64,000 nt of DNA from Polytrichum commune (GCA_950295325.1 OX485809.1:13454001-13518000); one strand, 5' to 3'. Positions 47,038 through 58,649 are shown, numbered from the stretch's first letter. The notes: a model not told the origin generated them from the sequence alone. Translations and numbers: made by a program.

Positions 47038-49620
47038 GTGCAATTAAGATTTTGCATTGAAGAGGGTTGTGATCTTGGGTGCAGCTACTATGCCAAAAAC
47101 TATGTTTATGGGCAGAACCTCAAGTGAGTGTAACCTTAAGAACATGTTAAATAGGGTCTTAAATTGTTACATTTTTCAACTAGCCCACTTCTCCTAGGAT
47201 ACGGAACATGCGACTAGAGTGAGATGGCTAGAATATTTAAATCAAGACCATGGCCACTTTTCTCAAAAAATTTAGAGCTCATATGCATCTTACTCATTAA
47301 GTGGTCATGTAGATCTCCTTAAATTTGTTGACTATTGAATGTAGAATGAATGGTTATCAAATTTTGAGTGCATAGTCCACTCTCATTTAAGCACATGTTT
47401 TTTTCATATCCATTCTTGAAGCCACACTAAACCACATAGTAACATAGGTCTCTGACTAAGATACATAACCAAATAAGGCATGTCTACTGTTTGGGACACA
47501 CCCAAGTGATAATAGTACACAACTGATTGTGAATACCTACACTCAATTTTCTTTCTTGATGGAGGGAAATTGTTCTTGATGTTGGGTGCTCAGAAGTCAA
47601 CTTCTCTTTTTTGGAAGTTTTTTGTTGTCAAATGACTATTCTCAATGATGTAGTCCAAATCAATTTCTACACTAAAGAAGGTGGTGTGATTGACCAATCT
47701 ATACCCATCCTCAAGTTTCAGAATAGCCTTAGCACATATGATGTATTTCAATAGAGTTATTTGTCCACTTGTCAAGTTTTAAGTACCACTTCCTTACCTG
47801 TTGTTGGGACCCCTAGTTGAAACTAAATCAATGTTGGGGTTTTCATTTGGGAGCAAACTATTTCACTTCTCACTACTCTATTGGTTTAAAGAGACACATT
47901 TTGTGAACAAGACCTACGGATTGGAACTGGTTGTAAGGTGTGTTGTGGTCCTGTTATTTTAGAATCACAAAAGGTTTAGGAGGTTAAAGAAGAACCTCAG
48001 TCTCTTCAAGTGATCCCTCTCACAAACAAACTCACGGAGGGTGGGAACTTTTGCATGAGTGTAACTCTCATTCATCCAACATAAAAACTGTCAAATAGTA
48101 TGCAACCCAAATGCTATTTATTTTAAGCGACTTGATGCCAGAATTAGTTTCAAAAACCCCAAATTAGTCTAGTTCAAGTCATTTGAGATGAATGAGCCAC
48201 AAGTTTTTATGTTAGATGGATGAGAGGTACACATATGCGATAAATTCCCTCTCTCCCAAACTCACAATCTAATCGTCTGTTGCAGCAACAAAAGGATGTC
48301 ACCAATCTATCTGTATGTGTGATATGTCTTCAACGAAATGTTCATGATCGAGCAAGGTCCATGAAAAGTTGACTCTTGGAAAAGGAAGTTTAATTTCAGT
48401 CGAAAAAGCACATTCTACATCGTTTGCACAAGATTGGACTCAACACTTTCCTCAAGGTCAATCAATTAAATGAGCTATCATCCCCTACCTCTCAGCTGCT
48501 ACCATTCAAGGTCACTACAGAAGTTTCTTATACACAAATCATATGTGGCAGCAACAAATGGATATGCTGATTCAGGTGTGCTGACTTCACTCTGCTGAGC
48601 TATTAGCAAGGGGCTCAGATTGAAGGGCTTGTCCATCAATTACGTACTCTTTGCACAATAGAAGGTAGAAAATTGTTATTTGGATACTTTTCTCTCTGCA
48701 TCCACTTCCACATAGGATATGAAACACACAATTAGGGCAAAATGAATAGCAAATTCAAGTTGTGCCCATTTGCCTCATAAATTTTCGGAGTTTTATGAAT
48801 ATCTTATTCATTATCAAAATGAGACTCTTGTACTCAATAAGTGGTCAATACAAGTCCCACCAATTCAATTCCATGTTGAGCCTAGAATGATTAGCAGATT
48901 TTGAGCACTAGGTCCAATGTAACGGTGGCCCAAAAAATAGTTTGACATTGGCTAAAGGTGGGAATTTTTTCAGGTCTAGCTCATGCACTGCACAACAACA
49001 CAATGCCTCAAGGGTTGTTTACACCACAAAGGTGGGTGTGGTCGTAGTTGTGATTAACCTCCACAATCAACCACAACTTTTAATTTTAAAAATGCTCTCA
49101 TTTGTCTTATGCAAATCATTGTAGTTGTACTTGATGGTGGGGTTGATATTCTTCATCACAATCTATCACTAGTTTAGGATTGGGTTGGAGAGGATATTGT
49201 TGACATCCAATGCTATGTTCAGGGAAAACCGACGGCTAGTTCATTATCAGCCGATGGATTTCCCCTCATGGCCAGTCCAAATTTCCAACCATCAAATGGC
49301 AATCCGACTGTAATTTCAATCCTCCGGCAATTAACCGATGGACCATAAAATGTCCCGGAAATGTAGCCGATTCTTCTTGTGAGTTACTGGATTTTAGCCG
49401 GAAGCATCCAAAGCGCTATTTGTCTAGGGCAGTACCCTAAACCTTAAACTTTTTGAATTATGCAATTTTTCCATGACCAAATCCGATTGCTTCTATGAAG
49501 AATTGGGGGACCCTTGGCCTTCAAGCGGTGAAGGCATTGCTAGGTTCAATTCCTGCTAAGGATATTAACTCTGCAAATTAAAGTTTTGAACATGCCTTTC
49601 TTTTCACTTATTCAAGATTT
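47038..49620. other. Intergenic, no gene seen
   Basis: AT-rich with short frames only. Near 49200-49400 a 'ccgatgg/agccgatt'-rich stretch resumes at about 51270-51400, so the LINE at 49637-51211 appears to have inserted into an older repeat. Confidence 0.45.
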
Positions 49621-51227
49621 TGTACTAAGAAATGATAGATAGATAGATAGAAACTCCGGTCCCAATTCAGGGGCCGGCGTGAATAGAGTGTCCGTTTGTG
49701 ATGCCAACAATCCGATGTCCACAGGACATGGGGAAGCTGGGACAAAACTACTCTCCTCTTTCGAGGATGGACACTATAATAACCCAAAAAAAAAAAAAAA
49801 AAAAAAAAAATCCAGCAAGGCCCACTAGGGTGAATAGTGTTAAAAGTATAAGGAGTGGGTGTAATGTGAGGATGTAAGCGAGGTGATGATTGTGGTAGGT
49901 TGTACCAACCTAGCGGCTCCAATCCCTCAGATGATTGGGACATAAAAACTAATGAAATAAATATAATCTAATTGTGAGTTTAGAGTGTGAAGTTTTGAGT
50001 TATGGAGGGTCTAGATTTTGTGGGAGCGGTTGGTGGTTTTCAATCCGCCTTTTATGGAGGAGGATTGACATGGCATATTGAATTGCAATGGTATTAATGG
50101 TTTTGAAGGTATGTTTGATGGTAGCCATGGGTAGTTTGAGGTTGGTTTCAAGAATTTCCATAGATGGGGTGTGGGCAGTAGCTCTGGCCCCAGCTGTGAG
50201 GACAATAAGCAGTTCGATTTTCCATCCTCTAGCAGCGATACTATCAATTAGAGGCTTATATTTGTGATTTTTTGCTTCAGTGGCTTCTGAGGAAAATCTA
50301 TCATTGCAGTATGTGAATTCAATAAATTGTATGGTGAGGTTAGGGTCAATGTCAATGGGAGGGTTGCTTTGATATGGTAGTCCTTTTACACAGAGTATAT
50401 CTGGCCGAAATCTAGCGTTACAGTGACACCTGTTTGTGCTACATATACAAGGGAGGAGCCAATTGGAAACAATATTTTCGGGGGAATTATTATTGAAGGT
50501 ACCGGCATTCATGAGAGTAAAGCATCGGGATTTTTCGGACGAGATTAAGAGCTTCCTAATTTCGCCAACTACTTTATTATGTCTTTTAACTCTAAGTGAA
50601 TGTATATGTTGTTGTTTACATGTAAGTACAACGTGGAGCCAAGTGTCTGGTTCGTTTGAGTTGCATATAGGACACATAATAGAAGGGTAGTGTTGGGGAC
50701 CAAAGAACAATTGCTTCCTAGCATTGCCCATGTATGTTCCTGTGCAGAATTTAATAATGCAAGATTTTTGTTTGTCAGTGATTAAGGGATTTGTCCAAAA
50801 TTCATTGGATAGTTCTTTGTCTATGTGTACATTTTCTGTCCATTTTGAAGTATTGGGGCTTTGTGTGGCCATGAGTGCTATATTAGTTTCCCTATCATAT
50901 TTTATAATTTGTTTGTCTAAGAATCTGACAAGACCTTTATCTGGGACGTCCGTCATGGAGGCCCATACATCTTTTTGATAATAGTATAGGGTGGCATGGG
51001 CATGTTCATATGAGTGAGTAGCAATACGGTGTTCTAATTCTAACCCTTCTTTTGCTAGTTTATCTGCTTTTTCATTACCTTCAATGTTAACGTGTGCTCA
51101 AACTTTGGAAATTGTGATTGGTTGTGTACGGTTTTGAAGGATTTGTACCATGGAGTTGAGTGTGACTTGGTCTGGGTGGCTATTATGAAGGGTGGGATGT
51201 TTAATTTGGGATGTACTAAGAAATGAT
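49621..51227 (-). mobile_element. 5'-truncated LINE with a 16-bp target-site duplication
   Basis: TGTACTAAGAAATGAT occurs exactly at 49621-49636 and at 51212-51227. Between them lies a - strand non-LTR element: the end of an RNase H-like domain (about 51211 to 51040, with a VNIEGNEKADKLAKEG motif), an intact C-terminal frame (50956-50000), a 3' UTR containing a sense-strand run of 25 T (49786-49810), and a (TCTA)n tail at 49637-49650 instead of poly(A). The 5' end is cut within RNase H, as expected from incomplete reverse transcription. A TGA at 51100-51098 interrupts the frame where relatives usually have Arg (CGA to TGA). Confidence 0.88.
50000..50956 (-). CDS. LINE ORF2 C-terminal region: zinc knuckle and PD-(D/E)XK-like segment
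   Basis: 318 uninterrupted residues. C95, C98, H108 and C113 form a C-X2-C-X9-H-X4-C knuckle of the kind found after the reverse transcriptase in LINEs. Further on, R184-P185-D186, E213 in FIEFTY, and K229/K232-Y233 follow the order of a restriction-like nuclease (PD...E...KxxKY), as in R2- or Dualen-type elements. No reverse transcriptase is present because the copy is truncated. Upstream the same frame continues into RNase H past one stop. It is a mobile-element product, not a host gene. Confidence 0.7.
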   Translation of the reverse strand: MTDVPDKGLVRFLDKQIIKYDRETNIALMATQSPNTSKWTENVHIDKELSNEFWTNPLITDKQKSCIIKFCTGTYMGNARKQLFFGPQHYPSIMCPICNSNEPDTWLHVVLTCKQQHIHSLRVKRHNKVVGEIRKLLISSEKSRCFTLMNAGTFNNNSPENIVSNWLLPCICSTNRCHCNARFRPDILCVKGLPYQSNPPIDIDPNLTIQFIEFTYCNDRFSSEATEAKNHKYKPLIDSIAARGWKIELLIVLTAGARATAHTPSMEILETNLKLPMATIKHTFKTINTIAIQYAMSILLHKRRIENHQPLPQNLDPP

Positions 51228-52584
51228 TTCTAATAACTTTTCATACATTTTTTAAACAATTAGTGCCGATATGAATTCCATTTAATTGAATATTGGCCAA
51301 TGAAAATATGAAAATATAGGCAATTGGCCGATTGATTTTACAAAAGACTGGCTCTTGCCGATGTAAATTGGAAAAAATCCGACCCTTCGTAGCAACTAAG
51401 GCTTCAAAAACTTCCCGAACTCTGATCCAATAGTAGTGTTAAAATGACTCCTCCACTTTCTGCCACGTATGAGTGACTACCACATGAGCATGAACAACCA
51501 CCCCAAGAATGGTTAATTTATGTGGAGTGAGAGAGTTCATAAGGTAAAGGGTGGTTGTGGGGTGGAAATAGAACCAAAGAAAGTACACCACAACTACCCC
51601 TAGTCTTAATGACTATTCATATGAGAATAAAAACTATTATAATGAGAGAAATCAGATGAAGAGGTTTGCTTCCATCCACACTTGAAGCGAGAAGTGTGAA
51701 GCAAACCCTACCCCCTGCTGACCACCTATGTTAGGTAGGTGGATCAAACACTAGTCTAGTGCAAACGCCTACATTTGAGTGGTATATGACCAGGCTGTCG
51801 TTAAAAACAAACACTTCTTATGATGAGGTTGGATTATGTGCTCCAAATAAGGACATGATTCTAGGTTGAACAATTCACGCAATTGGGAGGACTTAAATGA
51901 TCATTTCAAAAAACACCAGACTCTTCACTTGACCTCTTATAACTTCTGCATCTCAAGTCTGAAAATCTTCAGTCCAAGGTGGGTCCAATAAATAGTTGAC
52001 TACATTGTCAAATTATCAATCATCAACCCACACCAACGAACATTAGGCCTAATTAATTCTTTCCCACTAATGTTTATTTTCGTAGGCCACATATTTTATA
52101 ATGACCGTAGATTAAAGATTATTTTACACATTGGAGTTGGCTGGGCATCCTTACCCACGAGGACAGTACATTCAATTTCCAAAGGAGCTACTCACATGTG
52201 AATTAGGCACACCGGGTGGTGCATTCCCTGTACTAAATGGATGCACTTTGAATCCATGGAACGTTTCTTTCAAGTTCAACACTTCCCTTGGCTGGTGGGT
52301 GCACTACGGGAATTGCATGATCTTAGCATTGGTTCTCTTCCAAGAGAGGATTATCAAATCTAATGATGTGGAATTAGAAACTACCACCTACATAGATCAC
52401 AAAACCATCTAGATAAAGAGAACCACCGGAAAGACCACAGGGTACCTGTAGTTGTTGGCCGGTGAGAGAGACGGAGAACTTTAAACTAAAAGGTTAGAAA
52501 ATCAAACAATCAGATGTGAGTACCAGAGGAGAACCTTCAGAAGAGACTGACGTTGCCGTCACCACAAAGCTTTGGGCTTCGGAG
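51228..52584. other. Intergenic, no gene supported
   Basis: AT-rich. A 93-residue frame at 52131-52412 (+) has balanced composition but no motif I recognise and no adjoining exon, so it is not called. Confidence 0.45.
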
Positions 52585-52797
52585 CTTGCATCTCAATATC
52601 TGTGATCCGGAGAATCCTGCAGTGGACCTTGGGACAGGCCAAATCCTAAACCAAAAAGAAGCGAATCTACAAAAGATATGAACCTCAGCTTGGTCTATCT
52701 CTCCAGCTTCCAAAACAGTGACAATAATCATTGACTAACGCAGGATCTTTGAAAGCCCGCCCCTCCGGCACTTCATGTTGCAGCAAATCCATTTCGT
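52585..52797 (-). pseudogene. Duplicated 3' end of the sulfatase-like gene
   Basis: Matches 53148-53345 (C-terminal codons and 3' flank of the gene at 53261-55546) about 552 bp away, for example the shared 'cccctccggcact'. On the - strand it still reads PEGR and Y-C-H-C in place of the gene's PEGR and Y-C-Q-C. The stop codon is lost and no upstream part of the gene is present. It is a partial tandem duplicate, not a functional gene. Confidence 0.75.
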
Positions 52798-53260
52798 TTT
52801 CTGTTGGGCTTCAGAGCCTACATCTCAAGGAATGAGTGCTGCAGAGGGGACCTCATCTCTCTCCGCCCGTCGATTCCTTGGGTCACCGGTTTCATGAACA
52901 ATTTAACCTCACCAGCTCCCTATTGTTCCCCTCATAAAAAATCCAATCAGGTAGGGAGCCATTGAGATTCCTTGTAAGAACCTGAGAATTGGACGGAATA
53001 ACACGGCCTGCAAAACGACCGCTCGCTCAGCCTTTGCAAACCCGAGTCGCTTATTCGCTACGCTCCATGTTCAACGGTCTGGATGGGAGGTCCACGAAAC
53101 TAAGGGCAGAAAAAGATGGGGTTCCCTCTGCAGCACTCTACCCCATCTCAAAATCTGTGCTACAGCGTCACTCTGTGGACTTTGGTCACAGGTCTCATTC
53201 TAAACCTACAAGCAGCAAATCTAAAAAAGAATGAACCTAAGCTTGTTCTCTTTCTCCAGC

Positions 53261-55546
53261 TCACAAGCACTGACAATATTCATCGACAATCGCAGCGTCT
53301 TTGCAAGTTCGCCCCTCCGGCACTACATTGTGCAGCAAATCCATCCCATTCTTCAGCCGATGGCTCTCTCCGACATCCACCCACTGCTCCTTCTCCGTGT
53401 TCGTTAACCCGGCCATTCGAATGCCTTGAAGAGTTCTATACAAATCGAGTCCTGTCACCATTCTCTGTTGATTCTTCGTCATGATGCGGTGGCGGTCTTC
53501 CTGCTCTGTAAACCACGGCGGCAGCATGACCGCCATGAACGGATTTCGATGTTCCACAGCGCCATTTTGCGACAGGCCGAAGTTTAGGCCCATGTGCAAC
53601 CCGTGGTCGGCAGCGATAATCAATGCTGTGTTGTTCCAGTCCCATGCTGTGAAATCGTTTAGGTATGAGGCGAGGCCATCGTCCAGAAGTCGAAGAACTT
53701 CAGTTGTGCCTTCGTGCCCTTCCAAGAGCCAAGCGAGGGAGAACTTAGGGCGGTCAGGGTAAGCAGCCTGGAAAGATTGCAGATAATGTAGCTCGTGTTC
53801 GTGCACTTGTTGGCCCTTGAGACACCGAGCGCAGATGGAGTAAGGACCCTTGAAGTTCCCGAACGGATTTGCATCCTCTGCGAAAAAATCCGAATGGCAA
53901 AATGGCGCCAGTAATTCGTGATCAAAGCTTCGATGAGTGCGATTGGACATGTAGGCGGCAGGCAAGTCCTGGCAAGTGTCTGCGGTGTACAAAGACACCC
54001 ATCCGGAGGAGGCAAAATCTTCCCAAACAGGAGGAGCCACTTCTGTTTGTCGCTCGATTGTTCCTTGGAACATGGCCCTCGAGTTCGGTTCTGTGCAAAA
54101 TTCCACCACGCTATATCGAAAAAATTGGTAGAGGCGTGTTAACCCTTTGTTATCAGCTTCTTGTAGCGCAGATGCCGAACGCCGTAGCCTGCGATGGAAG
54201 CCACGGCGACTCACCGCATCGATGAAGATGATAACAACGTCCAGCTTCGCCGGCTGTGTCGTCACATTTGTTAAATCGGCTGCTTCTTCACGCGGCGAAG
54301 TCCGTTCCAACGCAATTGGGTCCGGGCGAACTCGTGCCAAGAGCTTCTCCACACCACCGCAACGAATAATGACGGATTCAATTCCATCGGGTAGCAACAC
54401 CGGCTGCAGAGACTCGTAGGAAATTTCACCTGCCTCACGCACCTTGTCCATTACATTTTTGTTGAATGGCCGAGGCAGCTTGCCTTCGTAATTCTCCTCA
54501 ATGAGTTTGTCCGCTTTCGGCCAGTCTAACGTGGAAGGGAGCGGAGTGTAACTTCGGCCAATCTCCGAATTGCAGCTCGTAATAAGGGCGCCCTCCGTGG
54601 TGAAGTTGACATAGAAGTTCAAAGCCTTCGCCTCCACGCTTGAATCGTGGCAAGTGACGAGAGAACTTGCCCATACATTTTGGGTGCCTTTCGGATACAC
54701 GTCCACCCACGGCAATCCCCAATGAACGGGCGTGCATGTCGTGCGATTCGTCAGCGGCAACATGTGCTCGCCGCGAAACCCTTGGTCCCAGAGTAAAGTG
54801 GCATTCCAGAGAGCTGTGACTGTTGCGAAGGTGACGGCGATGAAGAAAGGAATGTGCACAGCGACAAGTTTCTTCGTTCCGACCAACCGCCATGCCCCGT
54901 ACTCGAGAGAAGTAATGCACAATGCGGGGATGACGAAGATCGCAAACACCAGAATGTTGTATGCTCCGTGGTGCTGAAGGCTCCCACCGTGATCGTACAA
55001 GAACATGACATTCCATGAAATGCAGATGATGCCTAGCAAGATGGCGCGAAGACGACCAGGAATGGTGCTGTCGAATAGTGTGATGTAGATCGCTGCGAGG
55101 AAGCATGCGATTGCGGAGAAAAAACAAGCAGCAATGCGACCTAATTGATGGATCACACTGTGCAAGTCGCCCCCAACCAGAGATCCCGAGTACAAACCTA
55201 CCCACAGTGTGGTCAAAAGCAAGACTGCTATTACAGGATTGTAAGTGAAGGACGGCCTGCAAATAGGACGAACGCTTGCACCGGACTTGCCAACGTGCTT
55301 CTGTATGTATCCAACGCATCCACCTGCTTGCGATCTCTGCACCCCGTAACCAGTAAGGCCTCCTTTTCCCTCGATGTCGCGGTGGTCAACATCATCCTTT
55401 GGAGAAGAAATTCTCCGTGGCAGCTGGACTTTTCTGGAGTAAAACATCTTGTGGAGGAGTCTCAATGGTCCCCAAGCCCAGCTGGCAAATGGCCTCCCAG
55501 CTCCATGCCGCATCAGATCCTCGAAAGTATCTCTAGATTTTCTCAT
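53261..55546 (-). CDS. Multi-pass membrane sulfatase/phosphatase-like protein (DUF229-like)
   Basis: 761 residues, intronless, intact. Residues 1-100 are polar and probably cytosolic. Five hydrophobic segments follow at about 104-126, 134-158, 166-184, 193-213 and 228-252. The rest is an alkaline-phosphatase-superfamily domain: VVIIFIDAVSRRGF (438-451) with metal-ligand D443, FCTEPNSR (483-490) with T485 in the nucleophile position, and AADHGLHMG (645-653) with D647 and H648. The end, CKDAAIVDEYCQC, matches the Cys-rich terminus typical of DUF229 proteins. Such enzymes act on the lumenal or extracellular side; the substrate is unknown. The N-glycosylation motifs NRT and NVT fit that side. The gene looks GC-richer than its surroundings. 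Alternatives are a GPI-ethanolamine-phosphate-transferase-like enzyme or a true sulfatase. No Cys/Ser formylglycine motif (C/S-x-P-x-R) is present, so hydrolytic chemistry other than sulfatase is plausible. Confidence 0.8.
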   Translation of the reverse strand: MRKSRDTFEDLMRHGAGRPFASWAWGPLRLLHKMFYSRKVQLPRRISSPKDDVDHRDIEGKGGLTGYGVQRSQAGGCVGYIQKHVGKSGASVRPICRPSFTYNPVIAVLLLTTLWVGLYSGSLVGGDLHSVIHQLGRIAACFFSAIACFLAAIYITLFDSTIPGRLRAILLGIICISWNVMFLYDHGGSLQHHGAYNILVFAIFVIPALCITSLEYGAWRLVGTKKLVAVHIPFFIAVTFATVTALWNATLLWDQGFRGEHMLPLTNRTTCTPVHWGLPWVDVYPKGTQNVWASSLVTCHDSSVEAKALNFYVNFTTEGALITSCNSEIGRSYTPLPSTLDWPKADKLIEENYEGKLPRPFNKNVMDKVREAGEISYESLQPVLLPDGIESVIIRCGGVEKLLARVRPDPIALERTSPREEAADLTNVTTQPAKLDVVIIFIDAVSRRGFHRRLRRSASALQEADNKGLTRLYQFFRYSVVEFCTEPNSRAMFQGTIERQTEVAPPVWEDFASSGWVSLYTADTCQDLPAAYMSNRTHRSFDHELLAPFCHSDFFAEDANPFGNFKGPYSICARCLKGQQVHEHELHYLQSFQAAYPDRPKFSLAWLLEGHEGTTEVLRLLDDGLASYLNDFTAWDWNNTALIIAADHGLHMGLNFGLSQNGAVEHRNPFMAVMLPPWFTEQEDRHRIMTKNQQRMVTGLDLYRTLQGIRMAGLTNTEKEQWVDVGESHRLKNGMDLLHNVVPEGRTCKDAAIVDEYCQCL

Positions 55547-56799
55547 TTAGTGAAAAATTCAATAGGCTGTGTCAAAAATGGTCGAGGCTTCCACCTGTTT
55601 TGAGAATTTGAGCTGCACCTGAAATGAATACCCGATTTCAGTACTGTCCAGTAATTTAGAACACGCCACTCTTGACCTTTGCGCCAGCAGGTTGCCAACT
55701 TCATTCTAACCAAGCAGTCACCACAAAATTGATTCAGAACCAGACGGCATCCACTTGATGATTGGATCCATCATTGCCAGTATGATCTGCTGTTGCACCT
55801 TGCAGTATTTAGATGAGCATGGCTCACATTATCTGTATACTTGCAAATTTACATCACTTCTGAAAAGGCTCCCCTTTCCTTTTCTTCGTCGAGAGTTGAC
55901 GCACTGCAATGATCTGACGTACTTCAACTGAATTGGTCCGTTCTTGGCTGTTGTTACAATCTGCAGCATTACAGACAAATTTCACCTGCCATTACTATAC
56001 AAGAAATCATTTACATCACCGAGTTGCTTAAAGATGATATGGTACGTGCAACGCATGGTTTAGGCTTGCTGCCTAATACCATGGTGCAACAGGCTGCTCA
56101 CCTGGAGACAAAATTTCAGCTAAAAGATTTTTCCATAAGCTGCGTAATCAAACTCATATGTATCGACCCTCGCTGATTGTATCTTTATCGAAATCGTTTT
56201 GTCCCCTATTGTGCTAACACTGAAGAAAGTGGTTGCGCATTCAGCCCTCAAAGTCTAGGCGAGCAATAGGTACTCTATTTCTACTACATTAGAATGATCT
56301 AGAACATGATTTTTTGTGATTAAGCTTTAGGTTGCAATTCAATACATTTCTGCCACTACCAACTGCTTCATCTAGGTTTCTCCAAATTTGGCGATCAACA
56401 GATCCAATGGGAAGCAGGAACATTTCGTTCCAGAGCCTTGGAGAATCCCCTGAGCATACCAGAGATGTCATGGCGTCTGCAACCTCCTTTGCAAAAGATA
56501 ATGCATACGTGAAAAAAATTCAAATGCGAAAAAATGGACAGACCAAGAGGACCATTCGAAAGTTCGGGGCGATCGAAGTAGCCAAAAAGAATATGATGAA
56601 TTACCAACTTATATTGTAAGAGAAGACAACTAAGCGCAAGTGTAACTCGTGCTTAGATAGCAGAGGAAGCCGAAACAGCTCTCCAGCAAACCGAGTAAAG
56701 AATATTCACCGACCATACATCCTTGGAACGAGATTGATATCTTGTTTCGTATGAACAGCAGAAGCGATCTAATTGACTAATGGAAACATAAACAAGATA
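55547..56799. other. Upstream region of the sulfatase-like gene, no other gene seen
   Basis: Presumed promoter and 5' UTR of the - strand gene. A + strand frame at 56332-56619 has no recognisable domain. Confidence 0.4.
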
Positions 56800-58030
56800 T
56801 GATACTAGAACAGAGAGATATGGAAGATGCAAGGAACTTCAAAACCTAAGGATGCCGCCACTTTGAGAGAGACGATCGATTCAGGAACGCCACTTAGCAT
56901 AAACTGCTATTATACCTCACTCTGGTATGGAATCACAATACTGAAAGCAGGCGTCAGATGAGATAGACATCGTAAGTTTCGTGCTCTGTAAGAACAAAAG
57001 CAGCTACCTAATGGACTCATTGACAGCATATACGGAAAAGGTGTACTGAAGACCGACACTACAGCAGAGAAGAATGGATGATGCAAGGAACTTACAAACC
57101 CAAGGACGCCACTGTGAAAGGACTGTGAATTGGGGAACAGCACTTCTACGAAAGAAGTGATTCCACCTCACTTTGTTATGCTATCTCTATACTGAAGCAG
57201 GCGACGACGCGACGAGGCTGAAGGAGCTAGACTTATATAACAAGAGGTAGTGATGATACAACAACAGAAACGAATGGACGAAGATGCAAGGAGCTTCAAA
57301 ACCTAGACATTAATTCAGGAACAGAACTTCTACGAAAGCTGTGATTCCACCTCACTTTGCTAAGGTATCTCTCAACACTGAAAGCAGGCGACGAGGCTAA
57401 ATGAGCTAGACTTATACAACAAGAGGTTGCGATGATAGATACTACAACAGAAACGACTGGACGAAGATGCAAGGAGCTTCGAAACCTAAGGACGCCACTT
57501 TGAGACAGACTGAATTCAAGAAGAGCGTGACTTTCGCTAAGAAAGCTGTGATTGCACCTCCACTCTGTTATGGAATCTGAACACTGAAAGAAGGCAGCGA
57601 GGCTAAGGAGCTCCTCTAAGACAAAAGATAGTGATGATAATACTGCTACAGAAACGACTGGACGGAGATGCAAGGAGCTTCGAAACCTAAGGACGCCACT
57701 TTGAGACAGACTGAATTCAAGAAGAGCGTGACTTTCGATAAGAAAGCTGTGATTGCACCTCCACTCTGTTATGGAATCTGAACACTGAAAGAAGGCAGCG
57801 AGGCTAAGGAGCTCCTCTAAGACAAAAGATAGTGATGATTATACTGCTACAGAAACGACTGGACGGGAATGCAAGGAGCTTCGAAACCTAAGGACGGCAC
57901 TTTGGGACAGACTGAATTCAGGAACAGCATGAATCCGCGAAGAAAGCTGTGATTGCACCTCTCACTCTGTTATAAAATCTCAATACGGAAAGTAGGAGAC
58001 GAGGCTGAAGGAGCTCTTACCTATGTCACA
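56800..58030. repeat. Tandem array, six units of about 185-250 bp
   Basis: The marker 'tgcaagga(g/a)ctt' lies at 56829, 57082, 57285, 57469, 57669 and 57870, giving periods of 253, 203, 184, 200 and 201 bp. Each unit also has 'gaaacgactggac(g/a)', 'gtgattgcacctc' and 'actgaaag.aggc'. The units starting at 57469 and 57669 are almost identical, so the array has expanded recently. A 125-residue - strand frame crosses two units but looks incidental. Confidence 0.85.
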
Positions 58031-58273
58031 ATACGAGGAGTCTTACAGATCACCTGTCGGCACGAAACAAAACCGTAGCTTAACGTATTGCTGTCCGTGT
58101 CGAGAGCTTGTCGGAGTAAAGGTGGTTGTGAGGCCTGAAGGAGGGTAAGCAAGAAAGAGTATCGCAGAGCACGATAGATCCCCAGATCGAAGTAGGTCCG
58201 CTACTTGACCTGTATAATCCTGTGTATTCATCCCCCTGAGACATGGCTTGATACAGATGGAACGAGTCTGCGA

Positions 58274-58606
58274 TCACCGGAAACCAGGCTGTAAATGGAT
58301 GCCGCGTGATGGGAACGCTAGATCGTCGTTCGCAGTAGCTCGCTCTACATGAGACGTCCATCCACCTGCACAAGAAGGCAAGTTGCTGGATTCTTGGCAG
58401 CAGGAATTACAGCTTTTGGTCGGTACACCAACCGCGCCGGCCGTGCCTAAGACAGGAAGGATGGCGCTGGTAATGGAAAACAGTCGATAATACCGTGAAA
58501 CTAACCGTGGCCGAAATTGCCGACACGAATCTTGTACCTCCTCAATCCTGTTACCAACACTGCAGCCAGCCGGGTCCTCACACGGCGGGGGTTGTTCAAT
58601 TTCCAC
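58274..58606 (-). CDS. Possible small exon or gene with one hydrophobic segment
   Basis: A 110-residue frame starting MEIEQPPPCEDPAGC holds a hydrophobic stretch, YYRLFSITSAILPVLGTAGAVG (about 38-60, 22 residues apart in two parts), followed by a Cys/Ser-rich tail. It lies exactly between the two tandem arrays. A donor-like GCAG|GTGGAT at about 58366 could end an exon. I do not recognise it, and chance is a real alternative. Confidence 0.2.
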   Translation of the reverse strand: MEIEQPPPCEDPAGCSVGNRIEEVQDSCRQFRPRLVSRYYRLFSITSAILPVLGTAGAVGVPTKSCNSCCQESSNLPSCAGGWTSHVERATANDDLAFPSRGIHLQPGFR

Positions 58607-58649
58607 AATTTCGCCGCCAACTCAAAGAGGTCTCAGATAGCATTGCTTT

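Noticed and set aside
49500-49560. tRNA-like sequence with TGGCCTTCAAGCGGTGAAGGC and GGTTCAATTCC
   Set aside because: The A- and B-box-like parts are only about 29 bp apart, with no room for an anticodon arm and no acceptor-stem pairing. It could be a tRNA relic but not a tRNA gene.
54498-55319. 273-residue reverse-strand frame in a second phase
   Set aside because: It overlaps the 761-residue sulfatase-like gene on the same strand in another frame and shows no domain. A frame shadow.
57296-57673. 125-residue reverse-strand frame
   Set aside because: It spans two units of the tandem array; the frame is not kept in other units, so translation is unlikely.
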